The position numbers and the translations under genes were made by a program. DNA of 64,000 nucleotides from Clonostachys chloroleuca (lineage: Eukaryota > Ascomycota > Sordariomycetes > Hypocreales > Bionectriaceae), in NCBI GenBank assembly GCA_037952775.1, contig JBANAY010000001.1:2728001-2792000 (forward strand), given 5' to 3'. The notes beneath the pieces were generated by a model. The model was not told where the DNA came from, did no database searches, and saw only the letters and a list, made by a program, of their open reading frames with translations. Below are positions 1 through 12,792 of the stretch, piece after piece (position 1 is the first letter of the stretch; each line of letters starts with the position of its first letter).

Positions 1-101
1 CCGGTTGGAGTCTGCAAGCTTTCGTCCGTGAATAGATCATCGGCCAATTCGAGACGGTTTTATAGATACCCAGCGTTGGCTCCTGGCCACCAACCGCCGC
101 C

Positions 102-3100
102 ATGCGTCCAGAGGTCGAGCAAGAGCTCGCCCACACACTGCTCATCGAGCTTCTTGCATACCAATTCGCTTCGCCAGTGAGGTGGATTGAGACCCAGGAT
201 GTCTTCCTTGCCGAGAAAACCGCCGAGCGGGTTGTCGAAATCGGTCCCGCAGACACCCTCGGAGTGATGGCCAAGAGGACCCTCAAGGCCAAGTACGAAG
301 CCTACGATGCCGCAAAGTCTGTACAGCGTCAGATTTTGTGCTATAATAAAGACGCCAAGGAGATCTACTACGACGTCGATCCCGTCGAGGATGAGCCTGA
401 GCCAGCTGCCGGATCATCTGCTCCTGCTGGCGATGCACCAGCTGCCAGCCCTGCCGCTGGTGCTGCTCCCGTCGCCGCCGCCCCTCCTCCACCCAGCAGC
501 GGCCCTGCCGCACAGGTTCCTGATGAGCCTGTACAGGCCGTAGATATTGTGCGCGCCTTGATTGCACAGAAGCTCAAGAAGCCACTGCTTGACATTCCTT
601 TGAGCAAGGCCATTAAAGACCTTGTTGGTGGTAAGTAAAGCATCATTGAAATAAAGCTTCTACGAGCACAGCAAACATCTAACATGCCCCGAACAGGCAA
701 ATCCACACTTCAAAACGAGATTCTTGGTGATCTTGGCAAAGAATTCGGTTCCACCCCAGAAAAGCCCGAAGATACCCCCCTCGACGAACTCGGAGCTGCC
801 ATGCAAGCAACATTCGATGGCAATCTTGGTAAACAGTCACAATCGCTCATTGCTCGTCTGATTTCCTCCAAGATGCCCGGTGGGTTCAATATCACATCGA
901 CGAGAAAGTATCTCGAATCAAGATGGGGCCTTGCCTCTGGGCGTCAGGATGGCGCTCTGCTCTTAGCACTGACGATGGAGCCTCCTGCCCGTCTGGGATC
1001 TGAAGGTGACGCCAAGGCCTTCCTTGACGGAGTCGTTCAGAAATATGCCGCCAATGCCGGTGTCAACCTATCCAGTGCGGCAGAGACTGGTTCCTCGGGT
1101 GGTTCTGGCGGTGGTATGATGATGGACCCCGCTGCCATCGATGCCTTGACCAAGGATCAACGTGCCCTGTTCAAGCAGCAGCTGGAGCTCTTTGCCCGCT
1201 ACCTCAAGATGGATCTCCGTGCCGGAGACAAGGCATCCCTTGACTCGAAGAAGTCAGAGAAGGTGCTCCAAGCCCAGCTCGATCTGTGGAACACTGAGCA
1301 CGGCGACTTCTACGCCTCCGGAATCGAACCCGTCTTCAGTCCCCTCAAGGCTCGCGTCTATGATTCATCGTGGAACTGGGTTCGCCAGGATGCCTTGAGC
1401 ATGTACTACGATGTCATCTTTGGGCGACTTCAGGCCGTCGATCGTGAGATTGTTAGTCAATGTATTCGCATCATGAGCCGTTCCAACCCCAAGTTGCTCG
1501 ACTTCATGCAGTATCACATTGACAACTGTCCCACTGAGAGAGGCGAGACCTACAAGCTGGCTAAGGAGCTCGCCCAGCAGCTCTTCGAGAACTGCCAAGA
1601 GGTCCTCAACGTTGCTCCTATGTACAAGGATGTCGCGGTTCCCACCGCCCCCCGAACAACTATCGATGCCCGGGGTAACCTTAACTACGAGGAAGTGCCT
1701 CGCGCCAGTTGCCGAAAGCTTGAGCACTATGTCCAGCAAATGGCTGAGGGTGGCAAGATTTCTGAATATGGCAACCGTACCAAGGTCCAAAACGACTTGC
1801 AGCGCATCTACAAGCTTATCAAGCAGCAGCATAAGATGTCCAAGACATCCCAGCTTGAGATTCGAAGCCTCTATGGCGATGTTCTGCGTTCTCTAGCCAT
1901 GAATGAGAGCCAGATCATCCCTGAGAAGAATGGAAAGCCCAGAAAGACCCTCAAGGGTACTAGCCAGAACAAGGGCAAGGTAGAGACCATTCCGTTCCTC
2001 CATCTAAAGAAGAAGACCCTCCATGGTTGGGATTACAGCAAGAGACTCACTGGCACGTATCTCAACTGCCTTGAAAATGCCGCCAGAGATGGTGTTACCT
2101 TCCAGGGCAAGTACGTTCTGATGACTGGTGCTGGTGCTGGTTCCATCGGTGCTGAAGTCCTCCAGGGCCTCGTCAGCGGTGGTGCCAAGGTCGTTGTGAC
2201 CACAAGTCGATTCTCACGTGAAGTGACCGAGTACTACCAGTCCATGTACACGCGCTTCGGTTCTCGGGGCTCCCAGATCGTCGTCGTTCCTTTCAACCAG
2301 GGTAGCAAGCAGGATGTCGAGGCCTTGGTTGAGTACATCTATGATACCAAGACTGGTCTCGGTTGGGATCTTGACTTCATTGTGCCCTTCGCCGCTATCT
2401 CAGAGAACGGGCGTCAAATCGACACCATTGACTCCCGCTCAGAACTGGCCCACCGTATCATGCTGACCAACCTTATTCGCCTGTTGGGTTGCGTCAAGTC
2501 CCAGAAGACCGAGCGCGGCTTCGAAACGCGTCCCGCTCAAGTTGTTCTTCCCTTGTCCCCCAACCACGGAACTTTCGGAAACGACGGTCTGTACTCCGAA
2601 TCCAAATTGGCTCTCGAGACATTATTCAACCGATGGTACTCCGAGAGCTGGGCCAACTACCTCACCGTCTGCGGAGCCGTCATTGGCTGGACCCGTGGAA
2701 CTGGTCTCATGTCTGGCAACAACATCGTTGCTGAGGGTGTTGAGGCATTCGGCGTTCGCACTTTCTCCCAGCAAGAGATGGCCTTCAATCTTTTGGGCTT
2801 GATGTCCCCTAAGATTGTTGACCTTTGCCAGTCCGAGCCGGTCTTTGCCGACCTGAACGGTGGTCTCCAGTTTATCCCCAACCTCAACGAGACCATGACC
2901 AAGCTGCGCAAGGACATTATGGAGACAAGCGAGATCCGCAAGGCCGTCTCCAAGGAGAGTGCCATCGAGCACTCCGTCGTCAATGGTGCGGACTCAGAGG
3001 TTCTCTTTAAGAAGAAGACCGTTGACCCCCGTGCCAACATCAAGTTTGACTTCCCAAATCTTCCTGACTGGAAGACAGAGATCGCCCCCCATAACGATAA

Positions 3101-5805
3101 GCTGAAGGGTATGGTTGACCTTGAGAAGGTCGTTGTCGTGACTGGTTTCGCCGAAGTCGGCCCCTGGGGTAACTCTCGCACTCGTTGGGAGATGGAAGCG
3201 TACGGAGAGTTCTCTCTTGAAGGCTGTGTCGAAATGGCCTGGATCATGGGTTTGATCAAGAACCACAATGGCCCTCTCAAGGGCAAGCCCTACGCAGGCT
3301 GGGTTGATGCCAAGTCTGGCGACCCAGTCGACGACAAGGATATCAAGGCCAAGTACGAGAAGTTCATTCTTGAACACTCCGGTATTCGATTGATCGAACC
3401 TGAGCTGTTTGACGGCTATGACCCCAACAAGAAGCAGATGCTTCACGAGGTTGTCATCGAGGAAGACCTTGAGCCATTCGAGGCTTCCAAGGAGACTGCC
3501 GATGAATTCAAGCGCGAGCATGGCGACAAGGTGGAGGTCTTCGAGATTCCTGACAGTGGTGAATACCTTGTTCGTTTGAAGAAGGGTGCTGCTCTGTGGA
3601 TCCCCAAGGCGCTTCGCTTCGATCGTCTGGTTGCTGGACAGATCCCCACTGGATGGGATCCCAAGCGCTATGGTGTTCCCGAAGACATCATCTCTCAAGT
3701 CGACCCAGTCACTCTCTTCCTTCTTGTCTCCACCGCCGAGGCTCTGCTGTCTTGCGGTATCACCGACCCCTACGAGTTCTACAAGTATGTCCACGTGTCT
3801 GAGGTTGGTAACTGTGTGGGCTCTGGTATGGGTGGTGCCGCTGCTCTGCGTGGCATGCACAAGGATCGATTCCTTGACAAGCCCCTGCAGAACGACATTC
3901 TCCAGGAATCCTTCATCAACACCATGGCTGCCTGGGTTAACATGCTTCTGCTTTCATCTTCTGGACCTATCAAGACTCCAGTCGGTGCGTGCGCTACAGC
4001 TGTTGAGTCAGTAGATATCGGTTACGAGACCATCATGGAGGGCAAGGCTCGAGTGTGCTTCGTCGGTGGTTTTGATGACTTTGGTGAGGAGGGATCCTAC
4101 GAATTCGCCAACATGAAGGCCACGAGCAACACTGTTGATGAGTTTGCCCACGGACGTACACCCAAGGAAATGTCCCGCCCTACTACCACGACCCGAAATG
4201 GCTTCATGGAGTCCCAGGGTTGCGGTATTCAAATCATCATGACTGCCAAGCTGGCTTTGGATATGGGCGTGCCCATTTACGGTATCCTAGCCCTGACTAC
4301 CACAGCCTCTGACAAGATTGGTCGCTCAGTTCCTGCCCCAGGACAGGGTGTCCTAACCACTGCTCGTGAACATGCTGGCAAGTTCCCCTCGCCTCTACTT
4401 GATATCAACTACCGCCGCCGCCAGATCGAGCGTCGCAAGAAGCAGATTAAGCAGTGGCAGGAGTCGGAACTCGAGTTTGTCTACGACGAAGTCGAGGCCA
4501 TGAAGGCTCAAGGTGCTACCTTTGATGAGACCGAGTATGCTCAAGACCGCATCGCTCATATCGAGAAGGAGGCTCTCCGACAAGAGAAGGAGCTTCTCCG
4601 AAGCATGGGCAACAACTTCTGGAAGAACGATACCAGCATCGCTCCTCTCCGTGGTGCCCTCGCCACCTGGGGTCTCACCATCGACGACTTGGAGGTTGCC
4701 TCTTTCCACGGCACGTCAACCAAGGCCAACGACAAGAATGAGTCGTCTGTCATCTGCCAGCAACTGCGCCATCTCGGCCGTACCAAGGGTAACGCCGTGC
4801 TCGGTATCTTCCAGAAGTACCTCACCGGTCATCCCAAGGGTGCTGCTGGTGCCTGGATGATGAACGGCTGTCTCCAAGTCCTGAACACGGGTCTTGTCCC
4901 TGGCAACCGCAACGCTGACAACGTCGATCCTGTGATGGAGGACTTCGATCTCATCGTGTACCCCAGCCGCAGCATTCAGACAGATGGTATCAAGGCATTC
5001 TCCGTCACCTCTTTCGGTTTCGGACAGAAGGGAGCCCAAGCCATTGGTGTCCACCCCAAGTACCTCTTTGCCACTCTGGATGAGAAGACTTACCGCGAGT
5101 ACGCCGTCAAGGTCGCAGGTCGCCAGAAGAAGGCATACCGCTACTTCCACAACGGTCTGATCAACAACAGCCTCTTTGTTGCCAAGTCCAACTCCCCTTA
5201 CACCGACGCTCAGCTGAGCAAGGTTCTTCTCAACCCTGACGCAAGAGTGTCAACTGACGCCAAGTCGGCTGAGCTGGTATTCTCTTCCAACTTCATGAAG
5301 CAGTCAGAGAAGCCAATTCCATCCTCGCGAGCCAGCGAGACTCAACAGGTTATGGAGGCACTCGCATCCAAGGTCGCCAACAAGAACAGCAAAGTTGGTG
5401 TTGATGTCGAGGATATCTCCGCCGTGAACATTGAGAACGAGACATTCGTTGAGCGCAACTTCACTGCCAACGAGATTGCCTACTGCCAGAAGGCCCCAAG
5501 CCCTCAGAGCTCCTTTGCTGGCCGTTGGAGTGCCAAAGAGGCGGTCTTCAAGTCTCTGGGCGTGCCAAGCAGGGGAGCTGGTGCTGCCATGAAGGACATC
5601 GAAATTGTCAAGGATGAGGAAACCGGTGCGCCCATTGTCAGAGTAAGTTTCCCCGTTATTTCCCAAGTGTAGCCGAATGCTAACTATATACCAGCTCCGT
5701 GGTGAGGCTGCTGCTGCTGCCAAGAAGGCCGGTGTACAAGACATCACTTTGTCCATCTCTCACTCTGATAACCAGGCCATTGCCGTTGCTGTTGCAAACT
5801 TCTAA
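102..5805 (+). CDS. FAS2: Fatty acid synthase subunit alpha
   Basis: Alpha chain of the cytosolic fungal type I fatty acid synthase, which makes palmitoyl/stearoyl-CoA with the beta chain. Three exons: 102-630, 697-5642 and 5695-5805, giving 1861 residues (about the yeast length). Seen in order: the N-terminal [11 protein letters not shown] segment; an Ala/Pro-rich linker (about 100-130); the acyl carrier domain with LVGGKS, where Ser179 would carry phosphopantetheine (codon context split by intron 1); the ketoreductase motif [11 protein letters not shown] near residue 650; the ketosynthase with Cys1275 in GACATAVES, His1514 in FHGTST and His1555 in TGHPKG; and the C-terminal phosphopantetheinyl transferase ([19 protein letters not shown]), finished by the 37-codon third exon. 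The start has a GCCGCCATG context and no ATG precedes it in the window. This is the complete housekeeping architecture, not a secondary-metabolism variant. The beta subunit is not in this window. Confidence 0.97.
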
Positions 5806-6360
5806 GCTAAACTGTTAGGCAAGATTATTTGTACTTAATTTTTAAAAATAACCAGCATCAATTATGCGGCAATGGGGACAAAAAGGGAAGACATGATATA
5901 TATTTATAGATTTTTAGTCAATGTTGAACGTTTCATATTCATTTTTCTCTAGCCTTCTCAAGCCACGTAGGTAACAAATATCATGCACTTAAGACGGAGT
6001 TCGTAGCTTCTCGTTAGCTGGCGATCCAGGCTTTATTTCATTCCCGTAATTCGTCCTCTGCTCAAACTTGGTTTTCTGCCCTCTATTTATATGCCATAAT
6101 TGTTTTTTAGCTTCACTTGACCTACATTTATTTGTTCATTACTTAAGACAAGCCGTGTCCTTGTTTCTTAGGGTAGGTAGTCAATTTCAATATCCGTCAC
6201 TCGTCACAGTCTTGGGTATCAATAATATCATTGAGAGTTACTCATTATCTATGCAAGGCCATACACGGACCCCGCCCCTTTTTTGCTATAAATAGTTGGT
6301 TCTATAAGTTTGGAACCGAAAACTCCAGCCATCCAAGTCGATGTGATTCCCTTGGGACGT
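5806..6360. other. Intergenic, convergent 3' ends of FAS2 and LSM4
   Basis: About 555 nt of AT-rich DNA between two converging genes. It holds TTTTTAAAAATAA and TATATATTTATAGA stretches, as expected for 3' untranslated regions and polyadenylation zones. I see no coding potential. Confidence 0.6.
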
Positions 6361-6971
6361 TTATTGGCCTCGGCCTCCTCTTCCACCACGGCCCCTTCCG
6401 CCGCCACGTCCTCTTCCTCGGTCTCCGCCACGCCCAGAGTGGTGATCGCCCCTTGAATGTCCGCCTCGTCCTCCTCTGAAGCTGCTCTGCTGGCCCTTCT
6501 GCTGCTCGCTGACGATATCGATGATCTCATCGGGGACTCGAAGATATTTGATCTGCGTACGCCGGGCATCGTCAGTAAATATTTCGTCACACCGTAGCAA
6601 GCCCGTACTCGAGATTGGCAAGAAATTGAGTTTGCGACGTACGTTGTTTCCTTTCACGTAGACCTCAGGTAGTCGCACGAACTTGTCGCCTTCCTAGAAT
6701 CATTCCGACGTAATCAGTATTCAGATCGCTGTTGCCCGGGAAGGAGTGCCCTAGCTTACCGGGCTCGTTTGTACGACCTCCTTCAATGTGAGGTTCATCC
6801 ACGTGTCGCAGTTGACGAGGTGTCCGTTGAGGGTCTCGCCATTCTTCAGCTCGACAAGCATGGGGTGGCCCTGCGCGGCGTTGAGTAGACCGAGAGGTAA
6901 CTGTGACGTGGTCAGCGCTTTTTGCGGACTTCGAAGGGGGCGGGGGTGTAGATGTGTCTTCTGCGCACCAT
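6361..6971 (-). CDS. LSM4: U6 snRNA-associated Sm-like protein LSm4
   Basis: Subunit of the Lsm1-7 (cytoplasmic decapping) and Lsm2-8 (nuclear U6 snRNA) rings. Four exons on the minus strand: 6969-6971 (ATG only), 6760-6900, 6643-6693 and 6361-6552, giving 128 residues. Seen: an Sm fold containing [33 protein letters not shown] and IKYLRVPDE, followed by an Arg/Gly-rich tail ([18 protein letters not shown]) typical of Lsm4 and likely an RNA-binding or methylated region. The start is inferred from an isolated ATG followed by GTGCGC, with a CTGAC branch 12 nt before the acceptor. The protein itself begins unambiguously at LPLGLL, but two other upstream ATG|GT pairs (near 7187 and 7330) are alternative first exons. 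It shares a divergent promoter region with the PPR gene. Confidence 0.9.
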
Positions 6972-7654
6972 CTTTCGTTTCGTTTCCCCGCCTATGGGGG
7001 GTTGAATGTGTCTCGGCGGGCTCTAGATACTGTTGGGTTGGGAGCTTGCGCGCTGGGCGGCTTCCCTCGAAGCTGGTGGTCGATGGTGGGTTGCATAAGA
7101 ATCCGATAGTTGCAAGTCCTCGATTGAGAGGTAACCCCTCCAATATGGAGCGGAAGCCTTCCGCTTTACGTCTTCCTTCTCAGTACCATTTTGCTCTCTA
7201 CCTGAGAGAGCAAGAGTTACAGAATGCATTTTATCTGATGTGACTTACTTGTTCCTCCTGTCCAATGGTTTCCAACAGACATACGGGCGATTCTAAATTG
7301 AGCTCCACTATTCATAGCTCGAACCTCCAAGGACAACGCGAAACCATCACGGAAAGCCACGCCGGAGATTTAAGCTTGCTATAAATTTGCTGAGAACCAT
7401 ACAACAAACTATTTACAACAATTCATTCATTCATTTAGGAAATCCTCTTCCAAAGTAGGTCGGGTTGCTGAGATGATGCTGTGGTTCAGCACTCTGGTAC
7501 TGCGATATTACTGTTTTGGTGCATCATTTGAATTGAAGAATACATCTCTGCGATAGTTGTCGGAAAGCTTCCGCTGCAGTTCCTGAAAGAAAAGCTGTTG
7601 GAGGTCTTTGAACCAGAGCGTGATGCTCACTCAAGCCAGACAAAGACAAGTGAT
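6972..7654. other. Divergent promoter region of LSM4 and PPR gene
   Basis: About 680 nt between divergently transcribed LSM4 and the mitochondrial PPR-type gene. It contains a direct pair of ATTCATTCATTCATT-like repeats around 7422-7436. No gene is supported here. Confidence 0.5.
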
Positions 7655-9463
7655 ATGTCGCGCCCTCGGCCGGCCAATGGCGGCCTTTGCCGTTGTCTCT
7701 GCTCAGCATTCAGGGAAACGACCCGTCGAGCGGCCATTAAACCTTCCGCTGTCGCCTTCACCCAGATTCGCGCACGGCCATCGAAGCCAATACTCCAACC
7801 GAGATGGAGCCAAAGACGTCTTTTAGGGACGGCCGCGGCTGTTTCAGTCTCCGGGGACATCCCGCCTTTAAAGACAACCAAGAAAGACGACAGACAAGCT
7901 CTAGAAGCTATCCTCGCACCACGCCCGCCAACCGAGAAACAGCTCGAAAAGATGCCAACTTCCACGATTAACGAGGCGCTGGCTCTAATGCGGGACCCCA
8001 AAGGATCCAAATTGCCCAAGGGAGATATCGATCGCCATCAGAGAATATTGCAGCTTGTTGAATATCTAATTCAAAACCGGAAGGTTCGCCTTTCTTCATT
8101 CATCTATGAATGTATGATGGACGCCATGGCAGATCCTCAAGGCTCAGCATCAGGCGTGCGCTCGCTATTCTGGGATATGGAGAACGAGGGCATCCAGCCT
8201 ACGGAGACGATTTGCAAGAGTGCGCTGGTCGCATTGGCCGTCCATCCCGATTATACACTACGCGAACAAGTCATCTCCATCATGCAAGAGCATTGGTTCA
8301 GCAGGGACCAGTACGCGAATGAACATATTCTCCTGGGGTTGCTTCGCGACAAGCAGTACGAATTGGCCTATGAGAAGTTATTTCAGATGGTTGAAAGTAA
8401 AGTCCATGTGACTCTTTGGGTTTTCGATATTTTTATCCTTGTCTTTGGACAGCAGGGCTTTCTAGACGAGATGCTGCAGCTATTTCTTCGTCGCAAGCAC
8501 GCCAAAGGGTCCGATGCCGCCATTTCTAACCTACTTTATTTTATCCTCGATACCTGCAGCCAGGCCTTCCATTATCAGGGAACAGTCTTCGCTTGGAACT
8601 CCGCGTTCCGCACCGGCGACCTACAGGCACCCGACGGAGTGCTGGAGAATGTTTTGGCCACAGCGGCGAAACAAGGAGATGTCGATCTTGCTACTGAGGT
8701 ATACGGGATAATATCAAGCCGCCGCAAAGTCCAAATTCATCACTACGAAGCTTTGGCGGAAGCATTTATGAATGATGGAAACATGGCTTCGACGCTCTCC
8801 ATTTTCAACATCATGCACCGCGACGGCGTGCCCTTGTCGCGGGGAGGAACAAGAGGCCTTGTCCAACTTCTACTCAAGGATGCGAGCCTCATAAGTGAAC
8901 TAGAAGCCGCAGTTAGGGCGACGGCCAACGACAGCCAAGTCCCACCCGCCATAGTTGCCGCCCTGGTCGAGGTTGTTAGTCACCTCAGGGGGAGCGAGGC
9001 TGCCATGGAGCTCTACCGGGATATCGACGCTCTGACTGGAGAGCCCCCTGATGTCTTTACCATGCAAAACATGATTGTCAACAGCCGGGGCACAGCCACT
9101 ACACGAACCCTGCTAAACAGCTACAAGAAAAGGTTCCATGGTAACGGAGATCCACCACTGAGACTAGAGCAAGTCAATAACCAAATGATTGCGAAATGCT
9201 TGGAACTAGGCGAGCTGGACATGGCCATGAGTTATGCCCTCCAGGCGCTCGATGCTCGGAGAACGGAAGAGTACCCCTGGCTAAGGCTCCTTGCGCAGGA
9301 AGCAGTCGCAAAAGAAGATACGCGTGTGTGGGAAATGATGGACAAGCTGGAGGAGGCGAAGAACCAGGATGCCCTTGAGATCGTTCAAAGAGTGATACGC
9401 CTGAGGAGCATGAAGAGGAAATGGGACGAGCGACAGGATACGAGGTCAGCAATTGGCCGATGA
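7655..9463 (+). CDS. Pentatricopeptide-repeat-type mitochondrial protein
   Basis: Intronless gene of 602 residues. The start is the ATG at 7655; the frame is open further upstream but has no earlier ATG. The first about 60 residues are rich in Arg and Ser and almost free of acidic residues (for example RETTRRAA, RWSQRRLL), as expected for a mitochondrial presequence. The body is a succession of paired amphipathic helices with PPR-like spacing, such as FIYECMMDAM...VRSLFWDMENEGIQPTE, HYEALAEAFMNDGNMASTLSIF and NNQMIAKCLELGELDMAMSYAL. Fungal PPR proteins usually act on specific mitochondrial transcripts (processing, stability or translation). Which transcript this one acts on cannot be read from the sequence. 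Repeat number was not computed. Confidence 0.8.
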   Translation: MSRPRPANGGLCRCLCSAFRETTRRAAIKPSAVAFTQIRARPSKPILQPRWSQRRLLGTAAAVSVSGDIPPLKTTKKDDRQALEAILAPRPPTEKQLEKMPTSTINEALALMRDPKGSKLPKGDIDRHQRILQLVEYLIQNRKVRLSSFIYECMMDAMADPQGSASGVRSLFWDMENEGIQPTETICKSALVALAVHPDYTLREQVISIMQEHWFSRDQYANEHILLGLLRDKQYELAYEKLFQMVESKVHVTLWVFDIFILVFGQQGFLDEMLQLFLRRKHAKGSDAAISNLLYFILDTCSQAFHYQGTVFAWNSAFRTGDLQAPDGVLENVLATAAKQGDVDLATEVYGIISSRRKVQIHHYEALAEAFMNDGNMASTLSIFNIMHRDGVPLSRGGTRGLVQLLLKDASLISELEAAVRATANDSQVPPAIVAALVEVVSHLRGSEAAMELYRDIDALTGEPPDVFTMQNMIVNSRGTATTRTLLNSYKKRFHGNGDPPLRLEQVNNQMIAKCLELGELDMAMSYALQALDARRTEEYPWLRLLAQEAVAKEDTRVWEMMDKLEEAKNQDALEIVQRVIRLRSMKRKWDERQDTRSAIGR

Positions 9464-10881
9464 GTCAACACCGTGCAACTCCAGCTTATCTCATCGCATC
9501 GCACCTCCTAAGGCCGGTTGTCGCTAGACCACAGACTCCATCTTATCGTCACATCTCACATCTCATCTCAATCTGAGGTCGGTTCTCGCATCTGACTCGG
9601 CCCTCGCACAATGATAAGGCCGAGCCATATCCCCGGTATCTAGGTAGCTAGGAGCTACCCTTGGTGTTACGTCGGCGGCAGATGATGAAACTATACAGAT
9701 CGACAGCTGGCCCGGAACGTCCGGCCATGCTATGACTGTGTCTCTGAGATCTAGTGGCAAACATCCGGCATCGATGTGCGATCTAACATGTACATAACAG
9801 ATATGCATAACAGATCCCCAATGGATTCTCGGCTGTGTTAGACGAGAGCCAAGCATTTCCAAAATACGATGCAATTAAACAAACCATTCTTCTCATTGTT
9901 TCCAGGGAAGGGAAGTTTACATAACAGGTCTGATTTCTAAGCGCAAAATCTCATCCCAAGTGGGTCAGACCGGTTCAGCTTCTTATCAATTCTGGTGGTG
10001 TTTAACGAATTCGAGCCAAATGCCTCCCTAGATACAGATAATTGTCAGCAGTAGCAGCCCGTTCACGGTCCAAGAGGCACAGAGACCAATCAGACTCTGG
10101 AACGAGCGATGCTAGACCAAGCGCTTATCCCAGAATCTCCGTCTGACGCAATTGATATGGAGGAGACCCTTGGGCGGCATCTCACCCGAAGTACTGGTCC
10201 AGCCACAAGGCGTGATGCCTTACTTTAACTCTATCTCAACCAACCAGCGCCAAAGCTACAAGCTATTCGTCAGCCCTAGCGCCTGGCCTTCATCTCGCAC
10301 GCCACGTCAAGTCGAGCCAAGCGTCCGCAGATTTAGGCAGGGCTTCCGAATGGGTGTTGACAAAGGAGCTTCCTCGTACAGGGATTGGTAAGCTGATCGT
10401 CAAAAGGTGCCCCCGGTAGCTAAAACGGCGTGAAGCTTGCGACAGCCGGCCTGCTCTCTTGGTGTAATCAATTCTTCGGCGATGAGACCTTCCGTGCTTT
10501 CAAAGCCCAAGCTGCCGTAGGTTCTGGATAGGGCGAGCCGTTAAGTCCGAATGGGCTGTGGCAGCGGGCGTAATGATGCTTGTCAAGCACATGGGAAAGG
10601 GGATGGGGGATTCTGCACGGAGCCATTACGTGGTGAGCGATGCAGTTATTTAAGGAAGCATGGCCTAGCACCTCTGCCATCTCGGCTGTTTGTCAATCAA
10701 TGCTTGAATAGCAATCGACTTACAGGCCTCATTAGATTTTCTCTCTCGAGCAAAGGAGCTAACAGGAGGCATATCAACTTATATATCTCCCTCCTAAATA
10801 TATGGGAACAATCACTGCCCCAAGTATCAGCACCATAAAGTCACATAAGAGTAGAGATACATACAAGATCTCGTCGAAACA
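9464..10881. other. Intergenic region upstream of the MFS transporter
   Basis: About 1.4 kb. Near 9548-9575 there is a CATCTCA-like short repeat tract. At 9643-9659 there is a perfect 7-bp inverted repeat (GGTAGCT, 3-nt gap, AGCTACC). A TATA-like TTATATATCT lies near 10778, about 100 nt before the transporter ATG. No gene is supported. Confidence 0.5.
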
Positions 10882-12792
10882 ATGTCCGACCTTATACGGG
10901 ATGCCTCAATCGGGCAGGTCATCCGTTTCCTAAGTCGGGGCCGATACCTCAAGTATCCAGAGGAGAAGGAGGGCTTCAAACTACCAGATGCTTGGATTCA
11001 AATGGTTCACGATCTGGAATCTCCATCCGCCAAAATCGCCCCTGACGCAACCACCGCTTCCGAGTCCGGCTCAACAGTTCTCAATGGCGAGGGTAAACAA
11101 CCTCGGAGAAGCGCAGCAGATGACGAGAAGCCATCACCCCCGCCAAGAGATAGTATGGAGGATATCCAGATCGAGCAGGCTCATAACGACGAAGAGAACA
11201 ATAACATGGCCATTCAGAGAACCAAGTCTATACCGATTGTTCCCCGAAGAACCAAAGATGGAGCAATCCTAGTCGACTGGTACTACACCGATGATCCAGA
11301 AAACCCACACAACTGGACCATCAAGAAACGATTGGTGACCACTCTCATCATTTGCCTCTACACATTTGTCGTCTACACAACTTCTGCCATCTATGTGCCC
11401 TCCACGGAAGGCATCATGATGGAATTTGGCGTGAGTTCGATTGTGGCCACACTGGGTCTTGCATTTTACGTCTTGGGCTACGGCGTTGGCCCTCTCCTCT
11501 TCTCCCCCTTGAGTGAGATCCCACGTATCGGCCGCAACCCAGTGTACATCGTAACTATGTTCCTCTTCGTCATCCTCTCGATCCCCACCGCCTTTGTAGG
11601 TAACTTCCCGGGCCTAGTGGTGCTCCGGTTCCTGACTGGATTCTTTGGATCTCCCTGCTTGGCATCAGGTGGTGCTTCTCTGGGCGATATCTACAGCTTC
11701 CGCGCTCTCCCTTACGCCATGATGGCTTGGGTATCTGCAGCATACTGCGGACGTAAGTGTCACTTGACCCTGAATCTCTCAAAATGCCATTTCTAACACG
11801 TCTCTTTAGCCGCACTGGGTCCCCTTCTGAGCGGCTTCTCGGTGCCAGTCATGGGCTGGCGCTGGTCACTCTACGAATCCATCTGGGCTTCTGCTCCCGT
11901 CGGCATTGCAATGTTCCTCTTCCTCCCCGAGACCAGCTCGCCCAACATCTTGCTGCGCCGAGCCCAGCGGATCCGCAAGCTCACCGGTAACGAGCGCTTC
12001 ATGTCGCAGAGCGAGATTGACCAGCGAAACATGAAGTTCTCCCATGTCTTTCTCGATGCGCTCATCAAGCCCCTCGAGATCACCATCAAGGACCCTGCGG
12101 TCATGTTCGTTCAGGTCTACACCGCCATCATCTACGGCATCTACTATTCATGTACGTACTGCCCCTTACCCCAGAAACAAATAAATATAAACTGACCTAT
12201 CCCAGTCTTCGAGGTCTTCCCCCTCGTCTACCCCGTCGACTACGGCATGAACCTCGGCCAGATCGGCCTCGTCTTTCTCTGCGTCCTCGTCTCCTGCCTC
12301 CTCGGCGTCGCCAGCTACGTCGCCTACCTCTACTTCGTCCAGGACCCCCGGACCGCAAAGTACGGCATGGGCAAGCAGGAGGAGCGCCTCATACCCGCCC
12401 TCCCGGCCTCCATCGGACCCACGGTCGGCCTCTTCCTCTTCGCCTGGACCGCCCGCGCCTCCATCCACTGGATCGTCCCCACCATCGGCATCACCATCTA
12501 CGGTGGCACCGTCTTCGTCGTCATGCAGTGCATCTTCATCTACATCCCCTTGTCCTACCCCATGTACGCCGCCAGCCTCTTCGCCGCAAACGACTTCTTC
12601 CGCAGCGCCCTCGCCTGCGGGAGCGTCCTGTTTGCCCACCCACTCTTCGGCAACCTCGGCGTGGCCAGGGGCACCAGCCTGCTCGGCGGGCTGAGCGTCA
12701 TTGGTATTATTGGTATCTGGCTGCTGTACTTTTACGGCGCCAAGCTTCGGTCGCTCAGTAAATTCGCCATTTCTACGACGCCTACTTTCTAG
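10882..12792 (+). CDS. MFS multidrug transporter, Flr1/Mdr1-type DHA1 family
   Basis: Predicted plasma-membrane drug:H+ antiporter. Three exons: 10882-11752, 11810-12151 and 12206-12792, giving 599 residues. Seen: the N-terminal signature IGQVIRFLSRGRYLKYPEE shared with yeast Flr1 and Candida Mdr1; a Ser/Glu-rich cytosolic stretch; NPHNW (near residue 142) just before TM1; the DHA1-style loops LSEIPRIGR and GPALGPLLSGF; and about 12 hydrophobic segments ending in ISTTPTF. Family members export azoles, cycloheximide and other small toxicants and are often induced by Yap1-type factors. I saw no clear Yap1 site in the promoter. It is followed by a convergently transcribed Zn2Cys6 gene; a regulatory link is possible but unsupported. 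Substrate unknown. Confidence 0.93.
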
